A DNA stretch of 64,000 nt from Spironucleus salmonicida (Eukaryota > Fornicata > Diplomonadida > Hexamitidae), in the NCBI GenBank assembly GCA_000497125.2, contig CM035318.1, forward strand, positions 1,546,001 through 1,610,000, read 5' to 3'. The translations under genes and the position numbers were made by a program. The notes beneath the pieces were generated by a model. That model ran no database searches. It saw only the letters and a program-made list of their open reading frames with translations, and was not told where the DNA came from. Shown here piece by piece: positions 45,757 to 57,943 of this stretch (positions are counted from its first letter, which is position 1; each line of letters opens with the position of its first letter).

Positions 45757-47685
45757 TCATTTAAAATCAACTACACAAACTAATGGGGCATGATCAGATA
45801 CACAAATACAGTTTGGTATGATTTCATTATATACTTCACAATAAGGTGTACACTTTTCTTTAATTAACATATCAGTCATGATGTAGTCTAAGCAATCTTT
45901 AAATCCTGGTACATTAACTGTAATAGGTTCTTTACCTTAGAGTTAACCTTCAATATTATTTTCAATATAATGAACAAAAGCACTAGACAACCCTTGGATC
46001 TATAATTCATTAATATAACTCTTAAAATATAATCTTTGAGCATAACTTCTATCATTTGATGCGTCTTTAATCATTTAATCAGTAATATTATCCGCCATCT
46101 CACATGATATAATTCTATCAAAAGATTTATAAATTGCTGAATTGGGAGTAATATTAAAATCTCCAGCTATTATCTTACCTTTACAACCGAACTAGTTATA
46201 AAGATCATCCGTGCGTTTACATGAAAGTTTTATCTATAAATATTTGACAACCTCAGTCATAAACTACCAATTTGGATAAATAGCACAACATGCTAAGCGT
46301 TTATCATTAATCTCAATAACTACAAAAGTTGCACTATTAAATGTTAAAAATGGTTATAGTTTTTCAAAATTTGGAGTAATAATACCAACTTCACGCGCAA
46401 TTGATATACTATAAGCAATTTTGGAAAATGGAAGATTTTCTTGATGAATCAATTTATGCTTTTTGAGTGTTAATATCGCCGTATATATAGAAACACCAGG
46501 TGATAATTTTGTAACTGTATCTATGGCACATTTAGTCAATGTATATAGTTAGTTTAGCTATTTATTATTTTTATATATTTCGTCTATTGGTCCAGCTTCG
46601 GAAAAACAACATATATCTGCATTTGAATTAATTATTAGATCTGCAATTTTAGGAAATTTGTACGCACGCCAAGAAGTAAACGGAAAGGATATATTTAAAG
46701 AGTTAGGAAATGTTAGTGTTGATTAATTTTATAAATTCCAAGACAAAATTTTTATTCCTTCTGAATTTGTTTCAGTTGAAATTTGAGGAGGATTTAACAT
46801 GTTCTCATACTCCTAGAACGTAACAAAATTGTTTAAATATGGAAAATAAGATGGTAAAAATGATTAGTTATCATGTAAATAAATACAAGGCAAAAATCCT
46901 AAATTTGTATTTGCCCAAGTTTTAACTTACTCAAGTTCATCAACATTACACTTAATACAGAAAAATGATGCGCACGCAATTTACAGTTCAACGTTAAATT
47001 ATTAATCAACTAACGGCAAAATTGCACACCATCCTTTAATATTAGCAATATTTGATTACTTGAGTTTTTGAACAGTATTTGAAATATCTGAAAATATATT
47101 ATTTTATCTCATAAATTAGAAATGAGAGCAAAGATCTGGATGAATAAAAATATGTTACTCGGTAAAATTATAAATTGCTGAAAATGGAAATTCATCTACT
47201 AGAAATTATACTATGTTTGTTTCAGTGGCTCTAATATTTAGGTTATTTCTATTAGCAAGTGCTAATGTATTTTTAATTAGCCCTATTTGGTCTTTAAGCA
47301 TAATAGTAAACTTATTCTTTTCTTTAAATTATGAACAATCAATTTTTTTAATAAATTGAGGAAAATTTTTGTATAATGGCCATGTATCATTCTTATAATC
47401 TGAAGATAAAATAATTCTTTCAATCTCTGAAAAATTAATTGATAACGCCATTTAATTGGCTATAATAAGATTAAAATTTCTATCAAATCTTAAATTCCTT
47501 ATTAAATACCCTGAAGATATAGAATACAATGGTTCTTTTAATATTTTCCCCAACATATTAGAATGATATTATTATAATGGTTAGACCTTAAAATTACCAT
47601 TCTCAAATAATTGATCAATTTCTTCTTTACCATAGAATTATAACCATTCATGTAAGGTTTTAAACAATGGTACCTGGTTGTACAT
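45757..47685 (-). CDS. Endonuclease/exonuclease/phosphatase-fold nuclease (CCR4/PDE12-like), 642 aa
   Basis: The C-terminal half carries the EEP fold: KILSWNLQNQS (catalytic Asn), ADICCFSEAGPID (metal-binding Glu), GKIIAGDFNITPNS (Asp/Asn pair), CVSDHAPLVCVVDF (terminal SDH). This is the arrangement of CCR4-type deadenylases and 2'-phosphodiesterase 12. The N-terminal ~320 residues are unusual: KTLHEWLQFYGKEEIDQL and a Cys/His-bearing region, with no leucine-rich repeats as in yeast Ccr4. ATG 47683-47685. Role in mRNA deadenylation or oligoadenylate cleavage is inference. The next gene on the strand is the M3 peptidase, 41 bp away. Confidence 0.82.
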
Positions 47686-47856
47686 TTGGTGAAAAGTAAT
47701 CTATATACATATTAATAGATAATAATTTAAAATATAATTTAAAATAAAACGAATATAGATAGTATAAAATTTTTAAATATATTTTTTAAATATTTATAAT
47801 CAAGTAGAATATATTTTATATAATATTCCATATTAATCATAAAATTCATACTTTGA

Positions 47857-49176
47857 ATGGATAACAATCATCATAGAATGCGTGCATTAGAAGTTTCGCA
47901 ACTCAATCCAATTTATCCTTAAATAACCTGTATGAATTGCTTAAAATTTATTACTGAAAAGTATAGGTGTTCTTAATGCTAAAAAGTTTATTATTGTTCT
48001 CAATAGTGTTAGGAATTAAATTGGAAAACTCATTTAAAAAGCTGTAATTTACTAATAGATATTGTAGATTAGTATTTTATGGTTCAGGTTCCTGCACCAA
48101 TTCCGGTTTTTGTATTAACTAATAGTATTACTAAATTTTAGTTGCCAAGGTTTTCTTTTTCGTGTTAGAATGCATAGCTATAGTTTTCAAATTCGCCAGA
48201 TTCTTTTTGTAAACTAGAAGGATAATTAATTCGAGTAGCTAAGTATAAATCTACATCTGAAAATGATAATGTTTATTTACTTCCTGAACAATATGGAATA
48301 TATGAAAGTTTTAAGTCAACCTATTGTGGAATATGTTTTGTATGTGATTGTAAAGGACCTACTAAGAATGGCTCATGTTGTAAGTGTAATACAGTATAAA
48401 GTATGGATGAAATTATTATTAAAGAGGCCGAAACGTTATAATAAAATGCACTTATACATCTATTATTTATTAAAAATAATAGACCATTGATGAAGAAATT
48501 TAATTTTGATAATGTTGAATAACTTATAAATGAGTAATTTTTGAAAAGGGCAGAGGTATTATTAAAAAAAAATATTCTGCATCATTTATGCCTACCAGTA
48601 CTACATATAAATATGAGAATCCTGTAAATTCTATCATATATAACAACATCTTCATTTGTAACTTTTAATAAAAGTATTAATATTTCTATCTTTTCCTTAT
48701 GTTATAGTGCATTTAAATCGGCACTGCATCATTTTGGTGTTTCTGATACAACTTTTCAAACGTTGCTTCTTTGTACAAAGCTTCTTAATGCATATACATT
48801 ATCTGAATTAGAATCAATTGGCCCACCTCCATTGTAATAAAACTATGATCCAGAAACGCATGAGCCGTAAATGAGTATATCAGATGAAAGGTTTTATGAA
48901 ATTTAATCAGCTGCAGGGCCATTACTTGATACACACTAATAGGCATTAGTGTTTGGGAATGAATTATATGCAATGGCTAAAACGCTTTAGGATGAGAAAA
49001 TCATATTAGAGGTCGAGAATTTAATAGGGTAAATTGATTGTAGAATTGAAAATTTAGAGAGCTGGCTTGAAGGTGATAGTTATGAAAATACAGATGATAA
49101 TTTAGTGGTATATGGTGAATAATTTAATGAAAAATAGTCGAATTTACATAAATAAGAGGTTGATATTTTTAAGTGA
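47857..49176 (+). CDS. MYND zinc-finger protein, 439 aa
   Basis: A MYND finger lies near the N-terminus (about residues 25-65): CMNCLKFITEKYRCSQCQKVYYCSQQCQELNWKTH, then C, with the classic C-x2-C, C-x2-C, YC, C, H, C spacing, which mediates binding to proline-rich partners. The remainder resembles the helical back half of SMYD proteins, with Cys pairs (CGICFVCDCKG, CCKC) suggesting a post-SET-like cluster, but I see no clear SET catalytic NH/GE motifs. It may be a SMYD-type methyltransferase or a MYND adaptor. Convergent with the glycosylase-like gene (stops 8 bp apart). Confidence 0.83.
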
Positions 49177-49184
49177 TAATAATT

Positions 49185-49790
49185 TCATCTTAATCTAATT
49201 TTACCACCACAACATTTCATAGTTTACCCTTCGTTGTGAGATAAGTAGATCCATAAATTAAAGTCAACAACGCCATGAGGACTTTTATTTTTATCTGCTA
49301 ATTCTTTTATCTTTAGCTATACAAATTCATTATCACTTTATTAAAATAATTTTTCAATAATTTTGACAAGGTGTAAATCTGGTTTTACACTACTACAAAG
49401 ACCAATATTTCTAGCTAAATGAAAACATGTTACGCTGCCTATAAATGGTAAACTTTATAAGTCAGATGGGACCTTCCAATTTTTGGAAACAGATTAATAG
49501 TTTGTAGATAAATTAGAATAACAACTACAAATAGCTTTTATCTTTTATTTATTTTTAAATATTGCTATAGATTTTTCAAAATTTCCCTTTTAGGCAGCTA
49601 ATAATGGTGCTAATTTTCCAGCAGTAGAACCTCTGAAGCCAGATGCTACAACACAGTAACAATACTCTTCAAAAAAGTCATCGAAGGAAGTTACTAATGT
49701 CAACCTATTATTCAACCATTTTAAATCATCTGGATGATTGGCATTAGTAAAAGTTATAGATGATTCATATATTTATTAAAGTTTTAACAT
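49185..49790 (-). CDS. HhH-GPD superfamily DNA glycosylase-like protein, 201 aa
   Basis: Contains a helix-hairpin-helix segment LPFIGSVTCFHLARNIGL followed by the conserved-aspartate loop SSVKPDLHLVK, the hallmark of HhH-GPD base-excision glycosylases (LPGVG..TA ... DTHV/D.H). The protein is shorter than Ogg1 or Nth and has no FeS cluster, though Cys lie near the C-terminus (MKCCGGKIRLR). Substrate unknown. ATG 49788-49790 is 49 bp from the divergent coiled-coil gene. A related family of small single-domain proteins of unknown function is an alternative. Confidence 0.62.
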
Positions 49791-49839
49791 TTTAATTTCA
49801 TTATATTTATTATAAATTATATAATCAATCTTCAAATTA

Positions 49840-51027
49840 ATGGCAGATTTCGAGGAAATTTTATCATTGATTGGCACGAATCATAGGCGTGCTGTACCAG
49901 ATGCTTAAATTTCTATACCATACGCATCAGTTTCTAAATAATCTTAGATGTTATCAATATAGAAGGATAATATACCGCATTAAAGTAGTGCGTTATAAAG
50001 AATTTAATAAATGTAATAAAAGCTTACAAAATCTAATGGAATACGATCTCCTTAAGTAAAATCTCAATATGATTAAGTTTAGCCAGCGTAATTAATACAG
50101 CCAGATTTATTTTCTAAAATTTAACCATAAAAAAGTAATGATATTATAAGTAATGGAACGGGCGCATTAGATGAAGATTTAACCTTTAAATTTGACATAT
50201 AGCAAAAAGAGATTAAATTAGATAAGTAAACTATTGAATCATTAGAGAAATAAATTATTAGTTTACGGTAAGATTAGTAGATTAATAAAGACAGAATATC
50301 ACATTTAGAGCATGAAAATATGATACAAAGAAAAGAAAATGAGTTAATTTAAAAATAATATGATGCATTAGTGGAAAAGTTTTCATCTATAACTAATAGG
50401 TAGAATAATAATTTCGTATCATAAAAGGAATTATTTTCTAAACCTAATGCAGGTAGTAGTCCATCCAGTCCATAGAATAATTATAGAGTAAAAGATTCTC
50501 CAGATTTTGGAAAATCTCCTAGTATGTATCGTCATGAATCTCCTTAATAAACATAAAAAGATTATCTTTCATCAAAACCATAAGAGGTGCTTTCTATTAA
50601 TAATGTTTAAGCTAACTGCTTAAAAATAATTATACCAGAGGGAACATCATAACGTGAATCTGCAGCGAAAAGAATTTTCAGTGTATCATTAGAGTAAAAC
50701 TAAAAACTAATTATTTGGTCTAGATTTTAAAATGATTAGTTGTCACCTTCTGGATCTATTTCACTAAGCTCTATTATATAATGCTTATTTGGCGATGAGG
50801 CTGCCTTATTTAGAAGCAAAGTGTTGGCTGCTAGAAGAGCAGGTTACGTTAACACAATTTTTGAGTTAATTGAATCAGGAATTTTGGATAGTATTACACC
50901 AAAATAGATAGTTACATCAAAATTAAGTATAGTATTATTTACTAGAACAAAAGTTGTAGTATTTGAATTTGATAAAATCCAAGATTTTGATTAGATTTGT
51001 GATTTTGCAACGAATGAAGGATTGTGA
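49840..51027 (+). CDS. Coiled-coil protein with a C-terminal globular domain, 395 aa
   Basis: MADFEEILSLIGTNHR starts the frame. A Gln-rich linker leads to a heptad region at about 115-180 (FDIQQKEIKLDKQTIESLEKQ). A Ser/Pro-rich linker (SKPNAGSSPSSPQ) follows, then a domain of ~130 residues (NCLKIIIPEGTSQRESAAKR ... AALFRSKVLAARRAGYVNTI). No family is recognised; a role in the cytoskeleton or centrosome is only a guess from the coiled coil. TGA at 51025-51027 is 15 bp from the convergent stop. Confidence 0.75.
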
Positions 51028-51042
51028 ACAATTTGTTTTATA

Positions 51043-52347
51043 TCACTCTTAAAGTAACTTATATATATCCTATCCTATGTTATTTCTAGCAGGTCGCAAT
51101 GCAATTTCACGAAGTTCGCACTCATTTTAATTGTAAAGAAAAACTACTGCTTTTTCTCCACCATTTACAACTTCTATTTTATCATAAATATAATCCAGAT
51201 TTGATTTAAAATAAGGTCTATTTACTGTAATTCCACTAAAAAGCTCAAAACATAAAATTTCACGTTAAGTTAACATAATAACATTATTATCTATATAATC
51301 AAAACTAATAACACCTTAACTTTCATAAGCACAGATAAACTACCCTCCACAGTATAATTTAACTTGATTTTATCCATCTAGAGCTAATACTCCTGAATTT
51401 AGAATTGCTTACATAAATTATGGACTGTTTTCATATAATTTTACGGATTTAACTTGAAGAGCTGGAGGTTTAATATTAAATTAACTGCTGATTATCATTC
51501 CTGCTGCATTGTTATCACTAAGCTCTTCTATACGCTGAATCTCAATATTTCTTTGCTAATTAAATTAAAATGTTATTACTGTCCCATCAAATCCACTAAT
51601 GGCTGCATAAATATAATTTTTACGTATAATGTTTAATGAAAATGATGATGTAAAAATACCTTCTTCAAAGTCTCTTTTAATGGATTTATCACGTATAATT
51701 ACACCAGAAATTAATTTATTATCTTTAATAACTAATATTCTACCTAAATTATCACACGAGATTGTTAAATCATTAAAATGATATATTTATATTATTTTAG
51801 AAACATGCAATGAGGGAAGAAGCTTACTATTTTATAATAAGGCACCAGATATTGTTCCTATAGTTTATTAAGTAATGAAAGAAATATTTTTAAGTGTAAT
51901 TTAATTTTATATAAATTACAAATTACGGGATTAAGGATAGAATGGATATATTTCTGTATATAATAAATCTTCATAAATTTTGAGTTTTCCTTGATAATAA
52001 GAAAAAGTTCTATTATTTGAAGATAATTAACCAAGAACCAACCGAAGAGATATATAATGATGCTATAGTATTTAGTCTTTTTACTAAAAAATTATTTTGA
52101 GTGGTTTTTCTTGGAGCAAAATGAAGACTTTATCAAGTGAATTTTATAAATGTGATAAGTCGGCATTTTAAATTTTAGGGTAAGGATCATAAAATTCATT
52201 AGCTTAAGTCTGCTAAGTTTTTCTCCTAATAGTTTAAATTGAAACAGATTGAGAGGATAATTATTCAGTTTAGCTATCTTTGACATAGTTTTACGTAAAT
52301 ATTTTATCGACTATAGAAACATAAGTAATATTACTATCACCAAACAT
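51043..52347 (-). CDS. Hypothetical protein with beta-propeller-like segments, 434 aa
   Basis: ATG 52345-52347 (MFGDSNITYVSIVDKIF) to TGA 51043-51045. Short strands with DG/GQ turns recur: CDNLGRILVIKDNKLIS; YAAISGFDGTVITFQF; GVLALDGQNQVKLYCGGQFI; EILCFELFSGITVNRP. This suggests a WD/propeller or PQQ-like fold. A different minus frame at 52092-52286 starts with an ATG but turns into non-protein-like sequence, and I rejected it. No family identified; ciliary or trafficking propellers are candidates. Confidence 0.68.
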
Positions 52348-52390
52348 TCAAAAAGATATTTTATAATATAAATAATAAGATATAATAATA

Positions 52391-54607
52391 TCATTTAGTT
52401 TTTTTCTTTCCAGTTAAATTAATCCAAATACCAGAATATTGATCTAACCAATTTATCAATTCTTTTTTACTTCTCCCCGAGCAAGAATTTTATTCATAAA
52501 TATCAATTAGATCTAAATATTACTACCCTGATAATTTTAATCCTATACTTTCATCTCCAGACTAAATTCCAAATGCGAAAGATCCGTCGATGATTTATAG
52601 AATTGATTAGATATAATTCACATATTCTGCTTCACATAATACTTATTCTGAATTTATTACTCTATATTTGTTTAAAATTGCTTAGCATTATTTATTTAAT
52701 CCTATAATTGAGTATGGTAATTTCAAAAATCCAAATTATTTTAATTTACATTTGTTTGGGCAAATCTATGATAATAAAGCAGGAATACCAATCTCAAATA
52801 ATTAAGCAGATTTTGCCCCACTCCAGTCACCTTAGGAATACATTTTATATATTTGACAATCTGCCAATGAAAAAATATCTGCAAAAAACTAAGTTTGTTT
52901 TGTTTAGTAATTATTCAGTTCTTGATAATTGGCCAAAGATGAGCAATGAATCATTTATGGATCTATAAAATAGTGATCACAAAGTTATGAAAGATTTGTT
53001 GTTAATTTATTTTCAGTATAAGAGTATGCTTTTTAGAGAATTTCTTAGCTATTCAATTATTTCACAATTTTTGTACATTTTTGACCGTAAAATTGAAGAT
53101 TTAGTATCAACTATCTAATATCACCATCAAATGCGCTTATTAAATATTTTTTAGCTTCATTTTTGACTTAATATGTATCACAAAATTCCGTAATCTATTA
53201 AGTAGTAGGTTTTTATAACTTAATTTCATTACAATACTTTTTAAGTATCCTAAGCTTTTAATTTGAGCTATCTGATGTAGCTAAAATAATTGGAAAAGAA
53301 ATTTTATTATTTTTTGCTAAATACGATGTAAGAGATTAAATTTACTTTGAGTCTAGAAATTCTATTTCTTTAATATAAAGAATTCGCTTCGTGTAAGTAT
53401 TAAATAATATAGAATTAAATTATTATACTGTTTAAACAAGGGGGAGGTTATCTTTATACATTACTATTGAATAGTTTAATAACTGTGATAAAAATGAAGC
53501 AATAGTAAATTTTCCACTTCCAGTACATCCAGAAAGAATAATAGGTTTAGATGGAAATTTAAGTTCATTTTAAAGAGTAGCTATAGGTACCTTAGAATGA
53601 AATATATCTGCAAGTGAGGATGCTTCATACATCTCAGTAACATTATACTTAATTGGAGATTCATTTCTAATAAATATATTTTAACTTAAGTTTTAACAAC
53701 ATAGATTTTATATTTATGGAGCAGATTTTGTGATTTTTTATTAAACTTACAGAGTTGATTTTAATACCTGATCTGTATGATTAACAGTTAAGACTTAATG
53801 ATTATCTATTTCAGGATTTTATTCTTTCAAAGACTGAACAATTTCTAAAATACTTATAGGTTATAATGATTCATTAAAAGAAACCCAATTCAGGTTATTT
53901 ATATATTCTGAAATTTCAGTTTCTTTAATTATCTTTTTAACTGAATTACCTTAAATAAGTGAATTAATTGATTTGGTAACAATCCAGTTGAAAAATCCAT
54001 CAATTGTAAGTCTCTTTGCAAATTTTGATTAGGCGATATTTAAGTGATTTTAGTTATATGAATTGCCCATAATAAACACATTAAAACTTGTAGTAGCACT
54101 ACTTACTAATTTTCCACCAAGAATTTGAATATATTTTTTGAATTCTTCATCCGTGAAGTAAGGATTTTGTCCAGATAGAAAAATCACATGTTGATCTAAG
54201 CACGACGAAAACCCTCTTGGCCTTAGTAATGAATGATTCGCTATCTGCTTTTTCTTCTTCTGTTAGATTTAATTATTATCTAACTTGCTGAACTCATCAT
54301 TAAATGGATCAATAGAGTTTTCATCAATAGTTTCTTTAGTATTAAATATGTCAATTCCTAATTCTAAGTCATTTGTATCATATTTTGAATTTAAACTTTT
54401 TCCTATTAATATTTCATTGATTTTAACATTGCCATCAGAGATTTATTACGATTTCATCTTTGTTTTCAATAGTTACTATTCGATTATAGATACTGATCTT
54501 TTATTTAATATATCATCTTCAATATCTAGATAATTAAGTTCTTATATTTCAAGGTTATTAAAATCAAGAACATCTTCATCAAAAGCAGTGAATTTAATTT
54601 ACTTCAT
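52391..54607 (-). CDS. RFC1: Replication factor C large subunit (RFC1)-like, 738 aa
   Basis: Large subunit of the PCNA clamp loader. After an acidic N-terminus, a BRCT-like domain at about 140-220 reads VIFLSGQNPYFTDEEFKKYI, LGGKLVSSATTSFNVFIMG and KRLTIDGFFNWI. The AAA+ domain has SKPIILSGCTGSGKFTIASFL in the Walker A place and RILYIKEIEFLD in the Walker B place. Both are degenerate: Phe replaces the Ser/Thr after the P-loop Lys, and the DExx box is lost. A collar-like C-terminus follows. BRCT followed by AAA+ points to RFC1, but Rad24-like loaders or another RFC-like protein are possible. The 2,217-bp frame has no breaks. Confidence 0.72.
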
Positions 54608-55262
54608 ATATTAATATTAGCAAGTTATTTTTAATATAATATTAAGAGTGATTTGATAGTTAATTAAAATAAATATCGAATTATATTTATAAATATGTTA
54701 AGGTAATTCTTGGCGTAAAGGTTAGACTATTTATTTTTATTTAAAGATAAGGGTTCGATTCCAGAAGTTGGTAATATTTATTATAATATTTTGGCTAGCT
54801 ATATATCTATATAATTATAGTTTAAGTACATAATTTCAATAGTAAAGTTTTAAGTGGATTATAATTTATTCTTACATTAATAGTAGTTATCAGTTGAATT
54901 AATTTATACACATAGAACATATGTATATTAATAATTATAATTAATTTTTATTAATTACTTATTAATATTAGTGAGATTGGTTATCATAATTTTATTTAAA
55001 ATACTGAATTAGGTTCGCTGTTTAATCAGATATAATATATTTCTTTTTTAAAAATATAATTTTATTATATTTAAGTATAAATAGTAATTTTGCTACTAAT
55101 CTTTAAGAAATATTAAGATAGAAACTATATAGTGTCAAATTTAATTAAATAAATAATTATAAAATTTATGTCAATTATTAGGTTAAATATAATTTATATA
55201 AAGTGTCAAAATTAAATTCAGAATTATATTAATAATATTAATATTAATTAAATAAAATAAAA
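54608..55262. other. Longest intergenic region (655 bp), AT-rich
   Basis: Divergent promoter space between the RFC1-like gene and the kinase gene. Apart from the tRNA-like element at 54705-54769 I see only A/T runs (about 15% GC) and no protein frame worth calling. Confidence 0.6.
54705..54769 (+). tRNA. tRNA-like sequence with intact A and B boxes (possible Pol III element)
   Basis: TGGCGTAAAGG at 54711-54721 matches the A-box consensus TRGYNNARNNG, and GGTTCGATTCC at 54752-54762 matches the B-box GGTTCGANTCC exactly, 41 bp apart. However, the acceptor, D and T stems do not pair as in a normal tRNA. Instead AATTCTTGG (54705-54713) can pair with CCAGAAGTT (54761-54769) with one mismatch. It could be a decayed tRNA, a divergent tRNA or another Pol III RNA. 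Confidence 0.25.
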
Positions 55263-56582
55263 ATGATATTTCTTCACACAGAGTTTGATAAACATAACTT
55301 CTTTAATAAACGTTTTAAAATATTTAAGATTATAAAAACTGGATCCTAAACAAAGAAAATTTTCATGATTTATGATCATGATGAGGTTAGATTTTTAGCA
55401 TTGTATGTTTTTGCTGCTAATTTATAAAATTTTGAGAGACTTTTATTTGAATACGATGTCTAGTTAATCACAAATAGATATATTAGGCATATTTTCTTTT
55501 GTTCTTCTGTAAATTTCATATTTGAAGATTTTAATGAGTTTGCATTTGCGAGCGACTGGTGTAATGGAAAAGATTTATTTATTTAATCGGAAAAGTATAT
55601 TCTTTAATAATATTTTTAACATATCTTCTAATTAGTGTAACAAATACACCTATTGCATTAATAAAATATATATCATTTAGATATAAAAGAAGAAAATATT
55701 TTATTCCTAAACAATAGTCCTATTTTAACAGATTTTGGTTCAGCAAAAAGTAAAATAACATTAGCATTATCAAGATAACCTAGTTCAGAATGCTTATCAG
55801 AAGATGATAATAATTTGCAACATATTGATAGTTGTTCAAAGTTTGAGATTTCATCTACAGATGCATATAGACCACCGGAACCAATAGTTATTTTAGAGTT
55901 ACATGATTCATATTAATTAGGTCAGGTACTTTATCATAGCTTAACAGGTGAATATTATACTAATCTAAAGAAATAAATATTAAATAAATAATTTAATGAA
56001 TTTTTTAGTGACAATATCACAGATTTAGTTTTTGGACTCTTAGATAATAAACCACATAGATATTACATCTATGAAATAATTGATCATCCATGTTTTTCAA
56101 AAAAATATACATTGGATTAGTTCAAGTAACAGCTAGAAGAGAAAAGATAATCTAAATATCTTAATGATAATTTATTTAATATTTAAAATAAATTCTTGAT
56201 TTCAAAAATTCCCAATTTTTCTAAGCCTAAAATTTTAGTTAACAATAGTAAAGAAAATTAAAGTTAAGAAATTTCAATATAAGATTAAAGATTTATATAA
56301 TTTGAAAATTATACACTATCATAATTTAGAATAGGATATTAACGAGCGACTATTAAGAGAACCTAATCGTTAGAGACCTCTGATTCAGAAGGTTATAGCG
56401 ATGATCTTACAAATAATAGTTCGTATTCAATTTTTATGGGGTCTGCAACTACAATAAAAAGATAAACAATAAATATAGATCTGTCTTTAAGTAATTCTGC
56501 AGAATTCGATGAAATTCATTCTGTGAATAATGATTTAGACGGGTTATTTTTTTAAGAAAATCCTAACATAGAGTATGAGTGA
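55263..56582 (+). CDS. Divergent protein kinase, 439 aa
   Basis: Kinase fold with catalytic loop HLDIKEENIL (about residue 139; Arg of HRD replaced by Leu, Asp and Asn kept), LTDFGSAKSK (DFG) and YRPPEPIV in the APE position. The N-lobe is unusual: no GxGxxG loop is obvious and the VAIK-type strand reads FLALYVFAA, so the usual ATP-binding Lys appears to be Tyr. The C-terminal ~150 residues are Ser/Thr/Gln-rich and probably disordered. It may be a pseudokinase or use a substitute lysine as WNK does. ATG 55263-55265; the next gene starts 39 bp after its TGA. Confidence 0.8.
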
Positions 56583-56620
56583 TTATTTATATTATATAAT
56601 ATAAGACTTATTTTTTTAGA

Positions 56621-57136
56621 ATGCCAGAATTAAATTTTTAATCACATAGAAAAATAATCACTCAATCTTTTATTAAATAGTTAAACAAGGCTAAAATAGA
56701 ATTAAAATAACCACTTTCGACATTAAGTTCAGCAGAAAGATAGATATTTTATAAATATTTTACATAATAATTCAAATAGGCAGCATTTAATGCATTTGAT
56801 GCTACTGAACATTTTACAAAGAAAAATGTATTTTATGCAGATTAAGATTTATAGACTAATGAAAGTATTTCTCATAATGATCCTTACTTTTAAGAAAAAA
56901 TCGAATAAAAATTTATTATATTTTTCGAAAAATAAACATAGATATAATAATAGTTAGAACGTATTTCATAAAAAAGAAGAGAAATTTAAATTTTGATTGA
57001 TATTAAAAATGAATTTGCTGAGAAGAGTAAGTTAAATTATTAAGCAATTCCTAAAGACGAAACTAAGTAAGTAATAACCTAAATGAAACTCTTGTAAAAT
57101 AAAATAAATGAAATTTAGAATTTATTTGATAAGTGA
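56621..57136 (+). CDS. Coiled-coil protein, 171 aa
   Basis: MPELNFQSHRKIITQSF opens the frame. A helical segment at 20-70 (FIKQLNKAKIELKQ; AERQIFYKYFTQQFKQ) and a longer coiled coil at 90-165 (EKQTQIQQQLERISQKRREIQ) follow, ending KINEIQNLFDK before TGA. No family is recognised; the size suits a small subunit of a structural complex. Stop lies nine bases from the convergent START-domain gene. Confidence 0.7.
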
Positions 57137-57145
57137 TTTTATTAA

Positions 57146-57790
57146 TCATTCTAATTTGATCGCACCCTCGCAACATTTTTTAAGAAGAAGCAAAAAATCA
57201 TTAGATTAATTGAGTCCAAGGTTATATATTTTAGCTGGGATATTTCCATTAGGGTCAATCCAAAAATACTAACTAACAGTAGTTTAATCTCCTTATTTAA
57301 CAAATTTGATAATAATTCCTTTACAGTTTCCTGTCACTGCATTTTTTTGAGCATCGCAGAAATCATTATCAATAGATTTCATTGAGAATAATATTTAGTC
57401 GCCATGATTTTAAAGATCTACTTATAGAAATAATTATCTATGTGCTACTATTAAAGGCACAGGTGATTTTGCAACCTGATGTAGCTTGTATGTAACTGAT
57501 TACTAATTACTAAACAGGTTCTAATCAGAATCAATGCTAAAATATTTTTTAGCAAATATAAATTGTTATTGCAAGACTTTGTGAGATTAACTATTGACAT
57601 TTTGGAAATAGGTAGAATAAATTTACGCAACAGATTCTAACTCTCTATTAATAGTAATCTTTCCATATATCACATTATTTGGATCTGAGTTTAATTAAAA
57701 CTAGCAAGTTTCAACATGTGTTTCATATATTGACAGGTTTGGCAAATCTTTTGACATAAACATCTCTTAGACTTGCATCATACAAGTCAT
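57146..57790 (-). CDS. START-domain lipid-binding-like protein, 214 aa
   Basis: The whole protein is close to one START domain (about 210 aa). Matching features: VIYGKITINRELESVAQIY (strand then helix), VAKSPVPLIVAHRQLFLQVDL (cf. PWPVSPRDFVYLR), IIIKFVKQGDQTTVSQYFWIDPNGNIPAKIYNLG (cf. VDPKGWIPSWLVN), and a closing helix (FLLLLKKCCEGAIK). No transmembrane or PH domain. Ligand unknown; likely cytosolic lipid transfer or sensing. ATG 57788-57790. Confidence 0.75.
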
Positions 57791-57943
57791 TTTGACCTTA
57801 ATATTATCATTAATATTTATGTATATATATAAATATTACGTTTTTTTCATTAATAATTCTATAGTATATTATTTTATAATAGTGACTAGATTAAATTATT
57901 AAAATAATGAACATATTTATATAGTATTATAAAAATTTACAAA

